In this document: one piece after another, positions 21,581 to 33,499 of the stretch | Position numbering within the stretch: the stretch's first letter is position 1 | Layout: the number at the start of each line of letters is the position of its first letter | Assembly (NCBI GenBank): GCA_026225945.1 | Contig: JAMJFZ010001868.1 | Location: 8,647,001-8,711,000, forward strand | Direction: 5' to 3' | Source of the DNA: Cricetomys ansorgei | Taxonomy: Eukaryota > Chordata > Mammalia > Rodentia > Nesomyidae | DNA: 64,000 nt | Notes under the pieces: model-generated | The model's database searches: none | What the model was told of the DNA's origin: nothing | Seen by the model: the letters and a program-made list of their open reading frames with translations, nothing else | Position numbers and translations under genes: made by a program

Positions 21581-21773
21581 TGAGGTGAGACTGAAGAAGT
21601 CAGGAAAGCATGAGAGGCTGCAGGAGCCTAACCTACCTTTCATTTATATTCATTTGTATAAAATAGAAAAAGTACATTCAGGATTATTATCTTTCCAGAT
21701 AGTTCTTGTTTAATTTCTTGCCTTTAAGGCTAGCACAAAATTGAAATTGATTGCTTTCTTTCAAGGTTTAGGC

Positions 21774-21967
21774 CAGAGGTTCTCTACTTGTAGGTCATGA
21801 CCAATGAACCTTTCACAGGGGTCACCTAAGACCATATGTGTATCAGATTATGATTTGTAACAGTAGCAAAATTTCAGTTATGAAGTAGCAATGAAAATAA
21901 TTTTATGGGGCCACCACATGAGGAACTGCATCAAAGAGTTACAGCATTAGGAAGCTGAGAACCACTG
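21774..21967 (+). mobile_element. hAT-type non-autonomous DNA transposon (URR1-like MITE)
   Basis: Ends are inverted: CAGAGGTTCTC on the left and GAGAACCACTG on the right. Flanking octamers GTTTAGGC (21766-21773) and GTTTAGGT (21968-21975) are an 8-bp target duplication with one change, the hallmark of hAT transposition. The interior ('cctttcacaggggtcaccta', 'cagttatgaagtagcaatga') matches the rodent URR1 family as I remember it. Confidence 0.85.
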
Positions 21968-22387
21968 GTTTAGGTGAAGCACTCTGCAGAAGGTAGGTCT
22001 ACTCATGCTGTCAGCCCTCTAGAAGAATCACAACACAAACAAGATCGGTGAACAACTACCTATGCCAAGTCAGCTAAAGCAAAGTGGAAAAGAGAATTTG
22101 GCCAGTAATTTTGATTCAAATACTCTTAAAACATCTTTCTAGTATGTAAGATATCAAGATGCCTGTTCAGTGTCTGGGTGCCTGGGAAATGTCCAGGTAC
22201 CAGCTGGAGGCCCAGGTACCTGTAGGCTTGGGCAGTGAGGCCCAACTTTGGGTTAAACGTTATCATGCTTGGTCTTGGCAAGTGTGGGCCACGTGAATGT
22301 CCATGATCAGAGCAACCTGCTGCCTCCAGGAACCGTGCTGATGCCCGTGATCCGGCTCCTGACACACTAGTTGGACTTAATTTTGCC

Positions 22388-22465
22388 TCCTCTTCTCTCC
22401 TCTCCTCTCCTCTCCTCTCCTCTTCTTTCTTCCTTTCTTTCTTTTCTTTTCTTTTTTTTTTTTTT
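22388..22465. repeat. Pyrimidine-rich simple repeat (TCTCC)n/(TTTC)n
   Basis: Low-complexity T/C tract. Confidence 0.9.
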
Positions 22466-22654
22466 GAGGGCACAGGGGTGGGAGGATAGAATAGGGCGTA
22501 ATGAGAAGAGGGTGTTACCAAGATACACTGTATGAAACTAAAAAAAAAAAAAAAAAACCAAAACCTTCCCATAATTATGTCAAAATTATTAGTAATAGGT
22601 TCACTTATTGACTTCTTTTTTGAAATATTCAAATAATAACCCTTCTTATTTAGG

Positions 22655-22825
22655 ACCAATGAAATGATTCATCAGGTAACATGCCCACCACTGAGCCTGC
22701 AACCTGAGTTCAATTCCTGAGACCCACAAGGTAGAATGAGAGTTGTCTTATGACCTCTATGTGCATACTGTGGATTGCCTGCCACACACACACACACAAA
22801 TAATAAAATGAATAATTTTAATAAA
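22655..22825 (+). repeat. B3-like SINE
   Basis: Sense: 'cctgagttcaattcctgaga', a CACACA tract and an AAATAATAAA tail. Confidence 0.6.
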
Positions 22826-23107
22826 AAAATAAACCTTTCATGTTTTTTACCCTTTTTCTGCAAGTATAAATCTGAGCCGTGTATACATGTCCCATATACT
22901 GATTATGTAGATGATAAATATGTTAGTAACACAGTAGCCACTCTAGTGATGTGTTAGCAAGACAGAGGCTCAAGTTCAAGTAACGAAACCACACGGAATT
23001 GGTTTATCATTTTCCAGATGTTTACCACATTAAAAATTGGTTATATGCTGCATATATTGAAGACACAACATAGCAAATATTTTATTAATCAATTTAAAAG
23101 ATAAAAA

Positions 23108-23325
23108 CTGGCGGCTAGAGAGATGGCTCAGTGGTTGAGAGCACTGGCTGCTCTCCCAGAGGACCCAGGTTCAATTCCCAGCACCCACATGGCAGCTCAC
23201 AACTATCTGTGACTTCTGTTCCAGGAGATCTGACACCCTCACACAGACATACATGCAGACAAAACACCAATATACATAAAATAAAAATAAATAAAATAGT
23301 TTAAAAAATAAATAAAAGATAAAAA
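23108..23325 (+). repeat. B2 SINE, well preserved
   Basis: Sense full-length B2: 'gctagagagatggctcagtg', 'ggttcaattcccagcaccca', 'caggagatctgacaccctca', A/T-rich AATAAA tail. The wording is typical of cricetid B2 copies. Confidence 0.92.
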
Positions 23326-23329
23326 TCCC

Positions 23330-24114
23330 CTTTCGGTAAACTACCCCTTGACCCAGCATTAGGGGAAAAGGTCACAATAACTGAACAGTGTTCTAAATTG
23401 TCCTTCAGAGAGACGCATTGCCTTTAGGGAATTAATATTTTAGTCAGTTGGTGAAGCTGCTAAATGCTTATCTGTAAATTTTGTGGTTTTTGTTTTTAAC
23501 CTCCTCTCTTTGGGCCTTCCCGTACTTCAACGGGTCACACTTCCCGTAGACAAACTTTACGACCATATGTAGGTATCTAGTGGCCGTGTTGAAGTCCCAC
23601 ATAACACAATTTGGTATTTTGGATCTATTTTTAGAAGTTCTGCTATGTGACCATTTTTAGCCTGCACAATGACAGCCTGGTAATTTTTATGCAAGCAAGA
23701 AAACAATTTGTTCTAGCCTCCAAGATGGTATTGACATCAGAAGTGTCCTTCACATTGGAGAACCTGTGACTAAAGAGCTTCCCATAAAAGCAGTGAAAAT
23801 AGTCACAAGAGCGAGTAAATGCCCCCTGGGTGGAGCGCTGATAGAAAGCAGTGACTCTTTGTGGCCAGCATAATAGAAACAGAAGTCGCTGCTGAGTTAT
23901 TCCAAGGGGCTTCAAGCTAACCTCCCCTTCATGCATCTTCCAACCCCAGAGAGTCTGGGCAGTCATGGTCATTGCATTGTTGCTGTTTGATGTCAGTTAT
24001 ACTGCAGACCCCAGACTATTTTTCTAGAACAATCTCCCACTATTTGGGGGCAATTTAATCAAAGTGTTCTAAATGCTAATCCCCGGTGTTCTACAATGTT
24101 CTTGCCTGCCTTAG
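23330..24114. other. Repeat-free intergenic block upstream of the candidate exon
   Basis: About 780 bp with no SINE, LTR or L1 match, in a region otherwise dense in repeats. A 109-codon open frame on the minus strand (23643-23972) has no recognisable family. The base composition is balanced, as in conserved non-coding or ancient unique DNA. Confidence 0.45.
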
Positions 24115-24275
24115 GAAAAGCCTCAGCAGATTTGGGTCCAAGAAGGTTAACGGAGAATTCAAGAAAGCAAAAGAGCGATCTTTAATGGTGGCACTGGGAG
24201 GAGATGGGGAGACAGAGGAGCCTGGCTGCAGCTCTGTGAATGGCCCTCTGAAGCTTGAAAATGAAGACAAGGAAG
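24115..24275 (+). other. Candidate internal coding exon of unknown gene
   Basis: A 161-bp segment is preceded by a pyrimidine-rich acceptor (tgttcttgcctgccttag) and followed by a consensus donor AAG|GTAAGA. One reading frame is open through the whole segment and gives 53 full codons. Its composition is charged and soluble-protein-like: basic first half ('RFGSKKVNGEFKKAKERS') and acidic second half ('GGDGETEEPGCSS', then 'LENEDKE'). The intron phases would be 2 on the left and 1 on the right, so it could not be skipped without a frameshift. No partner exon was found within the window and the protein was not recognised. It could be an exon of an unannotated plus-strand gene, a relic exon or a chance open frame. 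Confidence 0.45.
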
Positions 24276-25025
24276 GTAAGAACAGGACACAGAGTTCCTC
24301 CACTCACACACTAATGTGAGTGTGTGGGGTAATTGTAACATAGCAGGATTAAACTGGAGTGTCTTTAGGACAAAGAAATCTAGCCACCACAGAGACAGAA
24401 TTGATCTCTACCCTAAGTGTCTGAAAAGATACGTATGCTGCTGTTTACCAGGAGACAAAAATGTTCATCAAAATGCGGGTGATTAAACAGTTAGGCAGAG
24501 ATTTTTTTAATCACAGAATACTTCTGGTCCCTTCATCTCAGCCCTTAGGGTCCTTAGAACGTCTTCATTGAAGATGTCAATCCATCATCCCAGCAGCAGG
24601 AAGACTATCATCTGTGTCCACAGGTGTCTACACACCTAAACATACAGTATCAGGCTGTTGTCCAAGGTTCTTTTTCGCAAATGGCAGAAACTAAGTGTGG
24701 GTAGCTAAAGCAAGATGGGGCACTTGATGAGAGAACACAGAGATGTCTCAATGAAGACTGAAACTGCTGAGCCTCTGGAAGGGCTTTGAACAGAATGGGT
24801 GACAGGTGCTGTTTCTCCAGTTGCCATGGTCTCAGTCTCTGGTAATCTGGATAATTCTGTTTCACTGATCTCTCTTCCTCTCTGTTGACCCAGCTTCAAT
24901 TAAATGGCAGCTTATGAATAGGTCTCGTCTCTCTACAGAGACAGCCTCTGGCCCCAAATTCACATCAAATTTATTCAAGCAAACAGATGGGGTTGAATTG
25001 TTGTGTCTAAATTTCAAGCTCTACG
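24276..25025. other. Intergenic sequence, nothing recognised
   Basis: No clear repeats or coding frames in about 750 bp after the candidate exon. Confidence 0.45.
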
Positions 25026-25029
25026 CTCG

Positions 25030-25115
25030 CAGTGCAGCTCAGTGGTTGAGCACTTGCTATGATGCATGAGGCCTGAAATTCAATCCTCAGCACTGAAAAG
25101 TAAATTTAATTAACT
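25030..25115 (+). repeat. ID SINE
   Basis: Sense 'cagctcagtggttgagcact' and 'caatcctcagcactgaaaag' followed by an AATTAA-rich tail. Confidence 0.6.
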
Positions 25116-26559
25116 AATTAATTAAAACCAAATAAACAACAGATTCCTAAGAAAGAGAATCTGAATCCTCCTACCGAAAGGAGGAGTCCAGCCCTCATTC
25201 TACCTGTGAATGGTGGAGCAATGTCCCAGTATAAACACAGGGATGCTAGATCCTCATTTATAGGAGAGAAGCAGGGAAGGTACTTATTCTCAGAATCTAA
25301 TTCGTGTGGCCTCAGAGACATTCCCAAAGCCATCTGCTACAGGTAGGGACTATTATTTTTCCCATTTTACAGGAAGTCAGCGGCAGACTTGGGATCTGAA
25401 GTTCAGGTCTGTCTGTGTCTTAATCACCATGCTGTAGTATGTCTCCAATCCCCACTTAGCATGCACCCTTATTATTTGATATAGCTTCTTATAAAGCCTA
25501 CCTCCAGATAGGCACTAATTATATAGACCTTGCATACATTGATTCCTGAGATGATTTGGGTTTGGATTATAAACCAATAACTTGGCATTCTGGTTTATAC
25601 ACCATTATTACAAATTCCAGTTCATCAGGACAGTCCCAGGAAGTGGATCTTCTGTTACCAGTGTGATGACAAATACATTTCAGACCCATAAAGTTAAAGC
25701 CAAGACCTACAGTGATGGACACGATGGTGGTAAATCCCACCTTTACCATATTGCTCATTTCTGGGAAGCTTCCTAAGGAGAGTTACTGGACTTTCTAAAC
25801 ACAACAGCCTCAGTTACTACATTAGCCCATGCCTGCAAAGATTGAGTGTTTTCTTTATAAAGTCTTAAGATTCTGATTACAACTTTGTGAATTCTACTTC
25901 CTATTTATACTCTCATTCCACATTCATTTTTAAATATCAATTGCTTGCCAACAAGTTTGCTAGTTTCTGTGACTGCAGCCATAACTTCATACTCAGGTTG
26001 TGTAGAGTCTAAACTAGGTTGGAAACACAGGCATGTAGGTTTGGGAGGAGAGTCAGAATAAAAGGAAATGAGAAGAGAGTAGGGAAAGGATGCATGGGGT
26101 TTTTCTTTTTTCCACAAAAGAGATAAAGAAGGAGTACGAAAGTAACAGAATCCTGGGTTGATTAAAAAAGAACCCAAAGATAGTGCTTGTTAATATATTA
26201 ATCATGACAGCAATGTCTTCCTCACATATCCTACTGGAGAAAAAGAAGCACACTGTAGCATAAATAACCCAAGTCAAAGCAAACAGGATGGAAGATAACT
26301 AGAGTCAGCAACAAACAAAGAACTACATATATGTTGATGAGGTTTTTGCCATGTCCATGAATCACATCCTTCCCTCAACCAATCCAAAACAGATGAGAAA
26401 TACTTTTCATAAGAAATGCAATTTGGTTCAACTGATAAATCCATTGAAGCTTTCAACATGCTTAATTAGCCAGGGCACTATGTTTTTGTTTATCTTAAAA
26501 ACACAATCAGATATTTTACAAGCCCCACTTTTCCACTGTGATGGGGCAAGTTTGGCATC
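25116..26559. other. Intergenic sequence, nothing recognised
   Basis: About 1.4 kb without confident repeats or genes. Confidence 0.4.
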
Positions 26560-26799
26560 ATCACACAGGAGCAGCAAACTCAAGTTTCTAAGTCAGGCTG
26601 AAGGAGGAAGAGAGGTATGATGATGTGTCAGAGAGGTGGGCCAGTTCATGAGAACCTTGAAAACATGGGTAAAGACCTGCTTTGATTCTTAATGTAGTTG
26701 GAAACCATTCCAGGGATTTCCTATGGTGAATGAGAGGATGTGATTTGGCAATTAAAAAAATTGTTCTGTATTCTTTTATACATACATATATGTGTGTAT

Positions 26800-26976
26800 G
26801 TGGGTTTTTTTTTTTTTTTTTTTTTTGGTTTTTCGAGACAGGGCTTCTCTGTTGTAACTCTGGCTGTCCTGGAACTCACTCTATAGACCAGCCTGGCCTA
26901 AAACTCACAGAGATCCGCCAGCCTCTATCTCCTGAGTGCTGGGATTAAAGGTGTGCACCACCACTGCCTGGCCATT
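26800..26976 (-). repeat. B1 SINE with T-run
   Basis: Antisense: a ~20-base T run then 'gttgtaactctggctgtcct' and 'gagtgctgggattaaaggtg'. Confidence 0.93.
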
Positions 26977-27474
26977 CTGGATTCTGAGTGAAGAATATGA
27001 ACTGAGTGTATGAACTAGATAGACCTGAGAACAATAATACAAACAAAACAAAACAAACAAAGCCAAACTGGAGGAAACATTGCTAACCTGGAGTTGATTT
27101 AGCACAATGGAGGAGGTGAATTTCCAAAGGCTTCTGAATACATTGTGATGACAAAACTAACAGGACATGTGGATGGATTGAATCTGAGGGAAAGAGAGTA
27201 GCACAGGAATGCTCCTGAGTCTATAGGGTAGAAGATAAGTCCAAATCACTGAGAATACATGGGAATTGATAGTCAAGGTTGCAGATGCCAAGTAGACATT
27301 CCCTACAAATTATTAAGTAGGAGCTGGGACATGAGTCTAGAACTTAGAGGAGTGGTTCATGTCAGAGATGAACTGGAAGGTTTCACTGTCTATATGGCAT
27401 TGAAAGCTGTAGGAATGAGATGGAAGCATCATGGAGACAAATGTAAGCAGGAATAGATAAAGAAAAGGCTAGGG

Positions 27475-27685
27475 CTAGGGGTGGAGCTCAGCTAGTAGGA
27501 TCCCTGTCTTGCATGAACAAAGCCCTGGGTTTGATCCTAAGTACCATAGACTTAGATATAGTAGCACAGGCCTATAATCCCAGCTCTTGGGAGGTAGAAG
27601 TAGGAGGATCAGAAGTTCAAGATCATCTTTAACTATATATCAAGGCCAGCCAATGCACCTGAGCCTCTGTTAAAAAAAGAAGAAA
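27475..27685 (+). repeat. B4-type (ID + B1) SINE
   Basis: Sense ID-like head ('ggggtggagctcagctagta', 'tgggtttgatcctaagtacc') joined to B1-like 'aggcctataatcccagctct' and 'agttcaagatcatctttaac'. Confidence 0.77.
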
Positions 27686-28099
27686 AGAAGAGGGAGTGTG
27701 AGAGGCAAGAAGAAGAGGGGTGCGGGGCGGGAGAGAGCAAGGCAAGGACTGAGACCTACTGTGTTCATTTAAGGGTCTTGGAAGACTGACCATGAAGTAC
27801 AAGAAGCAAGGAAGAACAATGATCTGGAAGTCAAGTGACATAATGTTTGAAGAAGAAACAATGATCCAATTGGATGTCGCTAAGAGGTCAAGCAGGATGA
27901 GAGCTGTTACTTGGCTACCCTCAGTCAGCCAAGATAGAGGTTCCTGTTGGAGCGTAACAGGTTGGTCTTGGAGAAAGTCTGTTCCTGAATCTAGTTGCTA
28001 CAATGTTGCAATGGACTAAGTGACAAGAGATGCTAGAGGGCTGGAGATGAAGTAAACTGAGCTGAAGCAGTAACAACAGACATTTTAATATACCATTGC

Positions 28100-29005
28100 A
28101 ATAAAATCAGTAGCAAATTGAAGCATTTAATGATGACACGACAGTGATTAATAGCCAGCTGTATGCTGGTGAGAATAATCAAGAAGGAAGCATAGATACA
28201 AGGATGTTGCTGGATTGGAACAGGTGATGAGCAAAAGGACAGATGTGATATGATGCACACATGTTGGCTTCAGAGGACAGTACTGATGGTGTGTGCAAAG
28301 ACAAGAGGAAATGTACATGCACAGACTCAGACGCCAGCAAACTGGCAGATAAAGGGAAGGAAACACGGTACAGTTTTCTTCCATCCACTCTTATTTCCTT
28401 AAGTAAGAACAATATCCAAAATCAAGACCTGAGGTAGGGATAGTTGAATTTGAAGAAAATTAAAAAGCCGGGGAATCTGAGAGAGTGGAAAAGAACAGAG
28501 GCTGTTAGTAAACAGGCAGAACTGATCTGAAATGTATGGTTACAACATTTCCCAAGCCTCTGGTCATGTTCAACTGCTCGGTGCTGCTGGGAAGCGAGTG
28601 GGAAGAACATTCCACCCAGGGTCAGATTTCTTAACGAGAAGGTGGAAAGTGAGAGGGTGAGGTGGTTAAGGAGGTGTGGAACTGAATGACTGGTTGCGAT
28701 GAGCTCACAAGGAGAAATGACCGCGCCACACTGCACAGATGGTCAGGAAGGAAATGGTAGGTCACTGGATTAGCTGCTTCAAAGGAGTCGGCCAGGGGTG
28801 GTGACGGTGGTGCTAGAAAGAGAAGAGATGGTTCCTCAAGAGAACGTGGAACTCTAGAAACTGAGATTTTTGGGAGACAATGTGGTTACGTGGTAAGAAG
28901 TTCTCCAAAGTGCATGACCATGAAGGTGTTTAATTGAAATGGAATGACTGAAAATGATAACGGAAATAAGATCAAGGGGTTGAGGGTCTAGGGTGTGTAA
29001 AAGGA
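28100..29005. other. Intergenic sequence, possibly the tail of the ancient repeat
   Basis: Purine-rich text without a clear family assignment and no coding frame with support. Confidence 0.35.
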
Positions 29006-29009
29006 TAAT

Positions 29010-29470
29010 TTTTTTGTACACTGAGGTCACCAAGTGTTGTGTGACAAACTTTTCCTGGGGAGATGGGACACACACACATCTACTCGCCCTAGATAGGGAG
29101 CCCGTAACAGACCAAAGTCAAAGTACCAAGGTACAATTAATTTGTGTACCACCAAAGCCCAATTGGTGGACCAATGAGTTTTACTGGGGTAACTTACAGG
29201 AATATGGGTGAGGAGTTACTTACAGAATCAGAAATTACTCTAAGACAGCTCTATCACCAAGGGCCACCCCAGCAAGAGAGACAGCTCGCAAAACTGGGAG
29301 CCTGGGGCACACTGCACAGCCTGCAGGCCACTCAGTGTATGGATAACTGCATTGAGCTATCAAGGACAGACTCCCTGGGGAAAGCCTTTCCTTCAGTATC
29401 TAGAGGCCTGAGCTGTGGCTCCTAGGCACATCACCCAGTGGCTTCTTGTGTTTTGCAGTAGCTTCTTCTC
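29010..29470 (+). repeat. Dispersed rodent repeat (RMER-like), copy 1
   Basis: Contains 'ggaccaatgagttttactgg', 'ggtaacttacaggaatatgg' and 'cacactgcacagcctgcagg'. The same word order begins copies at 41.83 kb and 49.21 kb. I recognise it as a medium-reiteration rodent repeat but not its exact name. Confidence 0.55.
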
Positions 29471-29584
29471 TTAGGGATCCACAGTTGAGATGAAAAGACA
29501 CTAACCTAGAACGACTTCAGCCTTTCCTGCACGACACCAGTAAAAGCTGATGTGCGAATGATTCTGTGCCTAAGGGACACAGAA

Positions 29585-29597
29585 ATATATATATATA

Positions 29598-29645
<48 letters not shown>
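29585..29645. repeat. (TA)n/(TG)n microsatellite
   Basis: TA tract interrupted by a TG tract. Confidence 0.95.
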
Positions 29646-29647
<2 letters not shown>

Positions 29648-29649
29648 AA

Positions 29650-31740
29650 AAACAGTCTCACGATTGATGTTTGTTGAACTCCTTAAATTCCATGATTTAA
29701 AAAAAGCATGTATAAAAAAACAAAATCGTGCGCATGTATTGTTTTCTTCTTGACAGTTGCCATCTTAATTCCAAGCATTGCTGTCAAAGACATATTAACA
29801 TTCACATTTTGTCCAGATATAGTTTAAAAATACAAAGCAGTGAGTACAGATGAAATTAGCAACAGCTTTGAAAAATAAAACAAAACACAAAGGAGAGAAA
29901 ACTTACAGGCTACTAAGTGTTTATCCAACAATGAACTGTGCTGGATAAACATTAGTAAGAGTAGGGTTCAAAGAACTGAAACTCATGTCCTGACAAGTTT
30001 AATGCTATTCAGAGAGACTGAGTAAGAGCCTTGTACTCTCATGCCAACCTTCTAACATACATTCGTAACACATGATGGCGTCAGGAGGAATGGCTGTTGT
30101 ATTTTACTGTTTCAAGCTCAGGGTGTGACCACTCTCTCCAGTTTGGAATGCCCAGATCATTGCACTTAAAAACTGATCAGCCCTGCTCTAGTCTTGGCCT
30201 GGCACAGTGAACGTTCAGGCAGGTGGCAAAAGCAGTCACTCTCAAAACATGCTCTTGTTATCATGATAGTCAGTAAGTCGTAATGAAAGCTGAATTCAAA
30301 GCACAGCGGGAAGACAATTGACAAACAGGATTTGACAAAGAGGTCTTGAAGGGAAGGTTCAGCAAAGCTGAAAACACACAACTCCTGCATGCGGATCCCC
30401 TTTCCTGCGACCCCACCTACATGTGCTGTATAGACTTGCCTCCCCTTGAGAAAAGCCTTTCTACAGTTTTTCCCTCCTCAAGTCCTTCCCAAGGCTGCTG
30501 CCAAAATCAACTTCCTCTGTTGCCATTCTAACAATGTCACTCCCTTCCTAAACTTCCCTTTAATGGCCTCTGCTGCTCTGTGTGCTGGAGGCAGCCTTCT
30601 TGCCCTGCCTTTAGGACAAACACACAATTCCTGCCCAGGTTCCCTTAAGGCTGTGCGCCGCCCATCCTTGCCAATCCACAGGCCGTTTCCCTCCCTGTGT
30701 GGACCAATTCCCTCTGAGCTTCTTCAGTTCTTTGTGCTCATTGATATTTCAGTCATAAATATTTTATTCAGTTTTGGTCAGTAAGATTCAGTTTTTCAAT
30801 ATCTTCCCCACCCCCATTCCTTTCCACCCCCAAACAAATGAAAAAAAAAACCACTAATGAATGTGAATCTGTAGCTGTCTTATTTATATTTCTACTCAAC
30901 TGTGGTTATTTTTAAAGAACTACAAAAGTAATCATGGCATTTACATTTTCTGTCTAATAAAAGCTGAACAACATCAAAACTGAAATACTCCTAAGGGCAA
31001 AAATAATACTGTGGAATTTCCCTAAGGAATGAAAAGACTTCAGAATGAGTCACAGGAAAAACCATCTAATATTATTATCACGGGCAACTTCTAGGAAAAG
31101 GTTCTTGCCTTCTGAGCATCAGGAGGCTCCAGCTTTTTGCTTTTGCTTCGGATTGGTTCAGTGCTTTCATTTGCTTTGCTTCCTTAGCAGAGTCGCACTT
31201 TCTAGCCCAGGCTTTGAGCTCATTTCATAGCCCACTGCTGGCCTTGAACTTGTGGTCCTTGTGCTGGGGAGTGCGTGGTTTATTAGTATTTCCTACCTAC
31301 CACAACCACTTCTTCTCTTTTCCTTTTTTTTTTCTTTCCTCTTTTAAAATTTATTTTTTAAATTAACATAAAATGTAATGGATTTCGTTGTGGTATTTTC
31401 ATTTTTATATGCCATGATACTCCATTCCTGTTCGTTTTTCTCCCCCATTGCCCTCCTGTCCTTCTTTCTACTCACTCTCCCCCTAAAGGAATGCCCTCTC
31501 CTTTCATGCCCCCCCAACACCTCATTTCAAGTCCAAGCTTGTTTATTTGCAAATTCTGTGATTTTTTTTCCTGTTCTTTAATCTCCTTAAACATTATCTT
31601 GTTTGGAACGAAAGAATAACTATACCCATACGAATTCTGATATTCTGTAGCATTCATTAAGTAAAAAACTGTTATCTGGGCACAGGACATCAATATTTGT
31701 TGTTTTAAATGTTCCCTTCATCTGAGTGCTTTTGCAGCCT
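29650..31740. other. Intergenic sequence, largely unassigned
   Basis: About 2 kb with no confident SINE or LTR. 30440-30770 reads like an old interspersed repeat rich in CT; 31190-31260 has faint B1-like words. No supported coding frame. Confidence 0.35.
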
Positions 31741-31751
31741 TTCCCCTTCCC

Positions 31752-32035
31752 AGATGTGGTAGTTTAAATGAGGAATGCTCCTCATAGGCTCAATTACTTG
31801 AACACTTGGTCCCCATTTAGTCATGCTGTTTGGGGAGGTGGTGCAGCCTTGTTGGAGGAAGTATGTCACTGGGAGCAGGCTTTAAGGGTTCACAGCCTCA
31901 CCCTACTTCCAGTTTGCTCTTCCTGTATCACGTTTGAGGTTAAAGATGTGGTTCCTCAGCTGTCTGCTCTGTCTTCCTGTTACTATGCCCCCTGACATTA
32001 TGGACTTTCCCTCTGGGGCCATAACCTCCTTTTGT
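31752..32035 (+). repeat. MaLR-type LTR (ORR1/MT-like), copy 1
   Basis: Starts 'tgtggtagtttaaatgagga' and contains 'ccttgttggaggaagtatgt', landmarks of a rodent MaLR LTR. It is related to 34632-35000 (reverse) and 36105-36440. Confidence 0.65.
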
Positions 32036-32089
32036 CATTGCATTAGTTAGGGTTCTCTAGAAGAAAGAAAACCTCCCATTTCACTTCAG

Positions 32090-32200
32090 GGGTTCTGGGA
32101 TCACAGATCATGGTTTTTATGTGGGATCTGGGGATTGAACTTAGGTCATCAGGCTTACATGACAAGCACTTTTCCCACTGAGCCCTCTCTCTGGCTCCCA
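32090..32200 (-). repeat. B2/B3 SINE fragment
   Basis: Antisense 'tctggggattgaacttaggt' and 'cccactgagccctctctctg'. Confidence 0.58.
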
Positions 32201-32904
32201 TGTGTCCTTATCTGGTGCCAAATCTGATAGTATAAGTACAGAGCGCTCTTCTCAATGTGAAATGGCTAAGTCCCTCAGAGATCTTGAGCACTACTGCTGA
32301 ATTCATCATTACAGTCATCCCTTGATATCTGCAGGTCCTTGGTTCTAGGATATCTTCCTGGATATGAAAATCCATGGAAGCTCAACAACCTTTATTTATA
32401 TAACAGCATAGTATTCATATATACTTATTCCTATATATTAAATATTCCTAAATTGTTTGTAATACCTGATGCAAAACTTATGCAAATAGTTGTTGTACTG
32501 CATTATTTAGAGGAGAATGATAACAAAAAGTCTGAACAAGTTTAGAACCTATTTTATTTAAAATTTTATTTCTACTCTTGGTTGAATCTACAGACAAGGA
32601 ACTTACAGATATGTAGTATAGGCTGTGTTCTTACAGGGTTGTTGCTTGTTTTTATTTTTTACCCTAAGGAAGGAAGGAAGGTTTACAAGATGGCTCAGCA
32701 GGTAAAGGTAATTGAGGGTAGAATCAGCTTCTGCCTCCCCACAAAATAAAAGTGAGCAAAGAAAAGATAAGACATAGCTACCAGAATAAGAAAGAAATGG
32801 GGTTGGCAGGTGGAACAACATAAATATTTGTTATGGCATGGTCGATCCTCTCACGGTATGTGATAATTTTTTAAAAGACATTTGGAATTAGTATATTTTA
32901 TGTT

Positions 32905-32952
32905 ATATAATTATATATATAATTATATTATATATACATATATATATATATG
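32905..32952. repeat. AT-rich simple repeat
   Basis: Imperfect AT/TATATA tract. Confidence 0.9.
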
Positions 32953-33065
32953 CATTCAACTGGTTCCCGATATGTGAAGTGACCTCTCACAGCATCATTT
33001 TCTTATTTCCAACATTGCAAGCCTTCTCATTCGTTTGGCAGTGCCTCTCATGAAAGTAAATATGC

Positions 33066-33330
33066 TGTTGTGGGTTGAACTGTACCCTCCAAAAGCCTCA
33101 GAATATGACCTTATTTGGAAATGTCTTTACAGAGGCAATCAAACTAAAATTAAGTCATTAGGGTGTGTTCTAATCTAATAGGTCTGGTATTCTCATCTGA
33201 AAAAAGAAATTTGGACAAGAGATGGACAGGCACAGGACAACTTAAAACAGTGGGGCACGCAGAATTCAGGGAAACATATCCACAAAGCCTTTGATAGTCT
33301 TTCCCTCTCAGTAGGAAACAGTTCATGCTT
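33066..33330 (+). repeat. MLT1-like LTR (old MaLR)
   Basis: Begins 'tgttgtgggttgaactgtac' and continues with 'atgaccttatttggaaatgt', 'attaagtcattagggtgtgt' and 'aaatttggacaagagatgga', the order seen in MLT1 LTRs. Confidence 0.72.
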
Positions 33331-33499
33331 GCTACTGTAAACCTAACCAACTACCCATAGTGAGGCCATGGAACCTAGATGAAAACCTACTACTACCACT
33401 TTTCTTTACCAGGATAATCCCTAACTACACTCTAAATCATTACCCTTAGATCCACAGATAAGTGTAGCTCTCACCCCTCATCCAAGAGGCTTCTTTTTG

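Larger units (their letters stand above)
26630..28090 (+). repeat. Ancient mammal-wide repeat interrupted by B1 and B4
   Basis: Words such as 'ggatggattgaatctgaggg', 'agtagacattccctacaaat' and 'taagaggtcaagcaggatga' occur in this order in a long, old interspersed repeat seen across mammals (same family as 18.0-18.5 kb). It is broken by an antisense B1 and a sense B4. Name not assigned. Confidence 0.45.

Noticed and set aside
22126..22659. A 177-codon minus-strand frame
   Set aside because: Much of it translates simple T/C and poly(A/T) tracts (runs of Lys, Glu, Phe), so it is a low-complexity artefact.
24091..24303. Minus-strand open frame across the candidate exon
   Set aside because: Its Ser/Pro/Phe-rich translation looks like the shadow of the plus-strand frame, and the splice signals fit only the plus strand.
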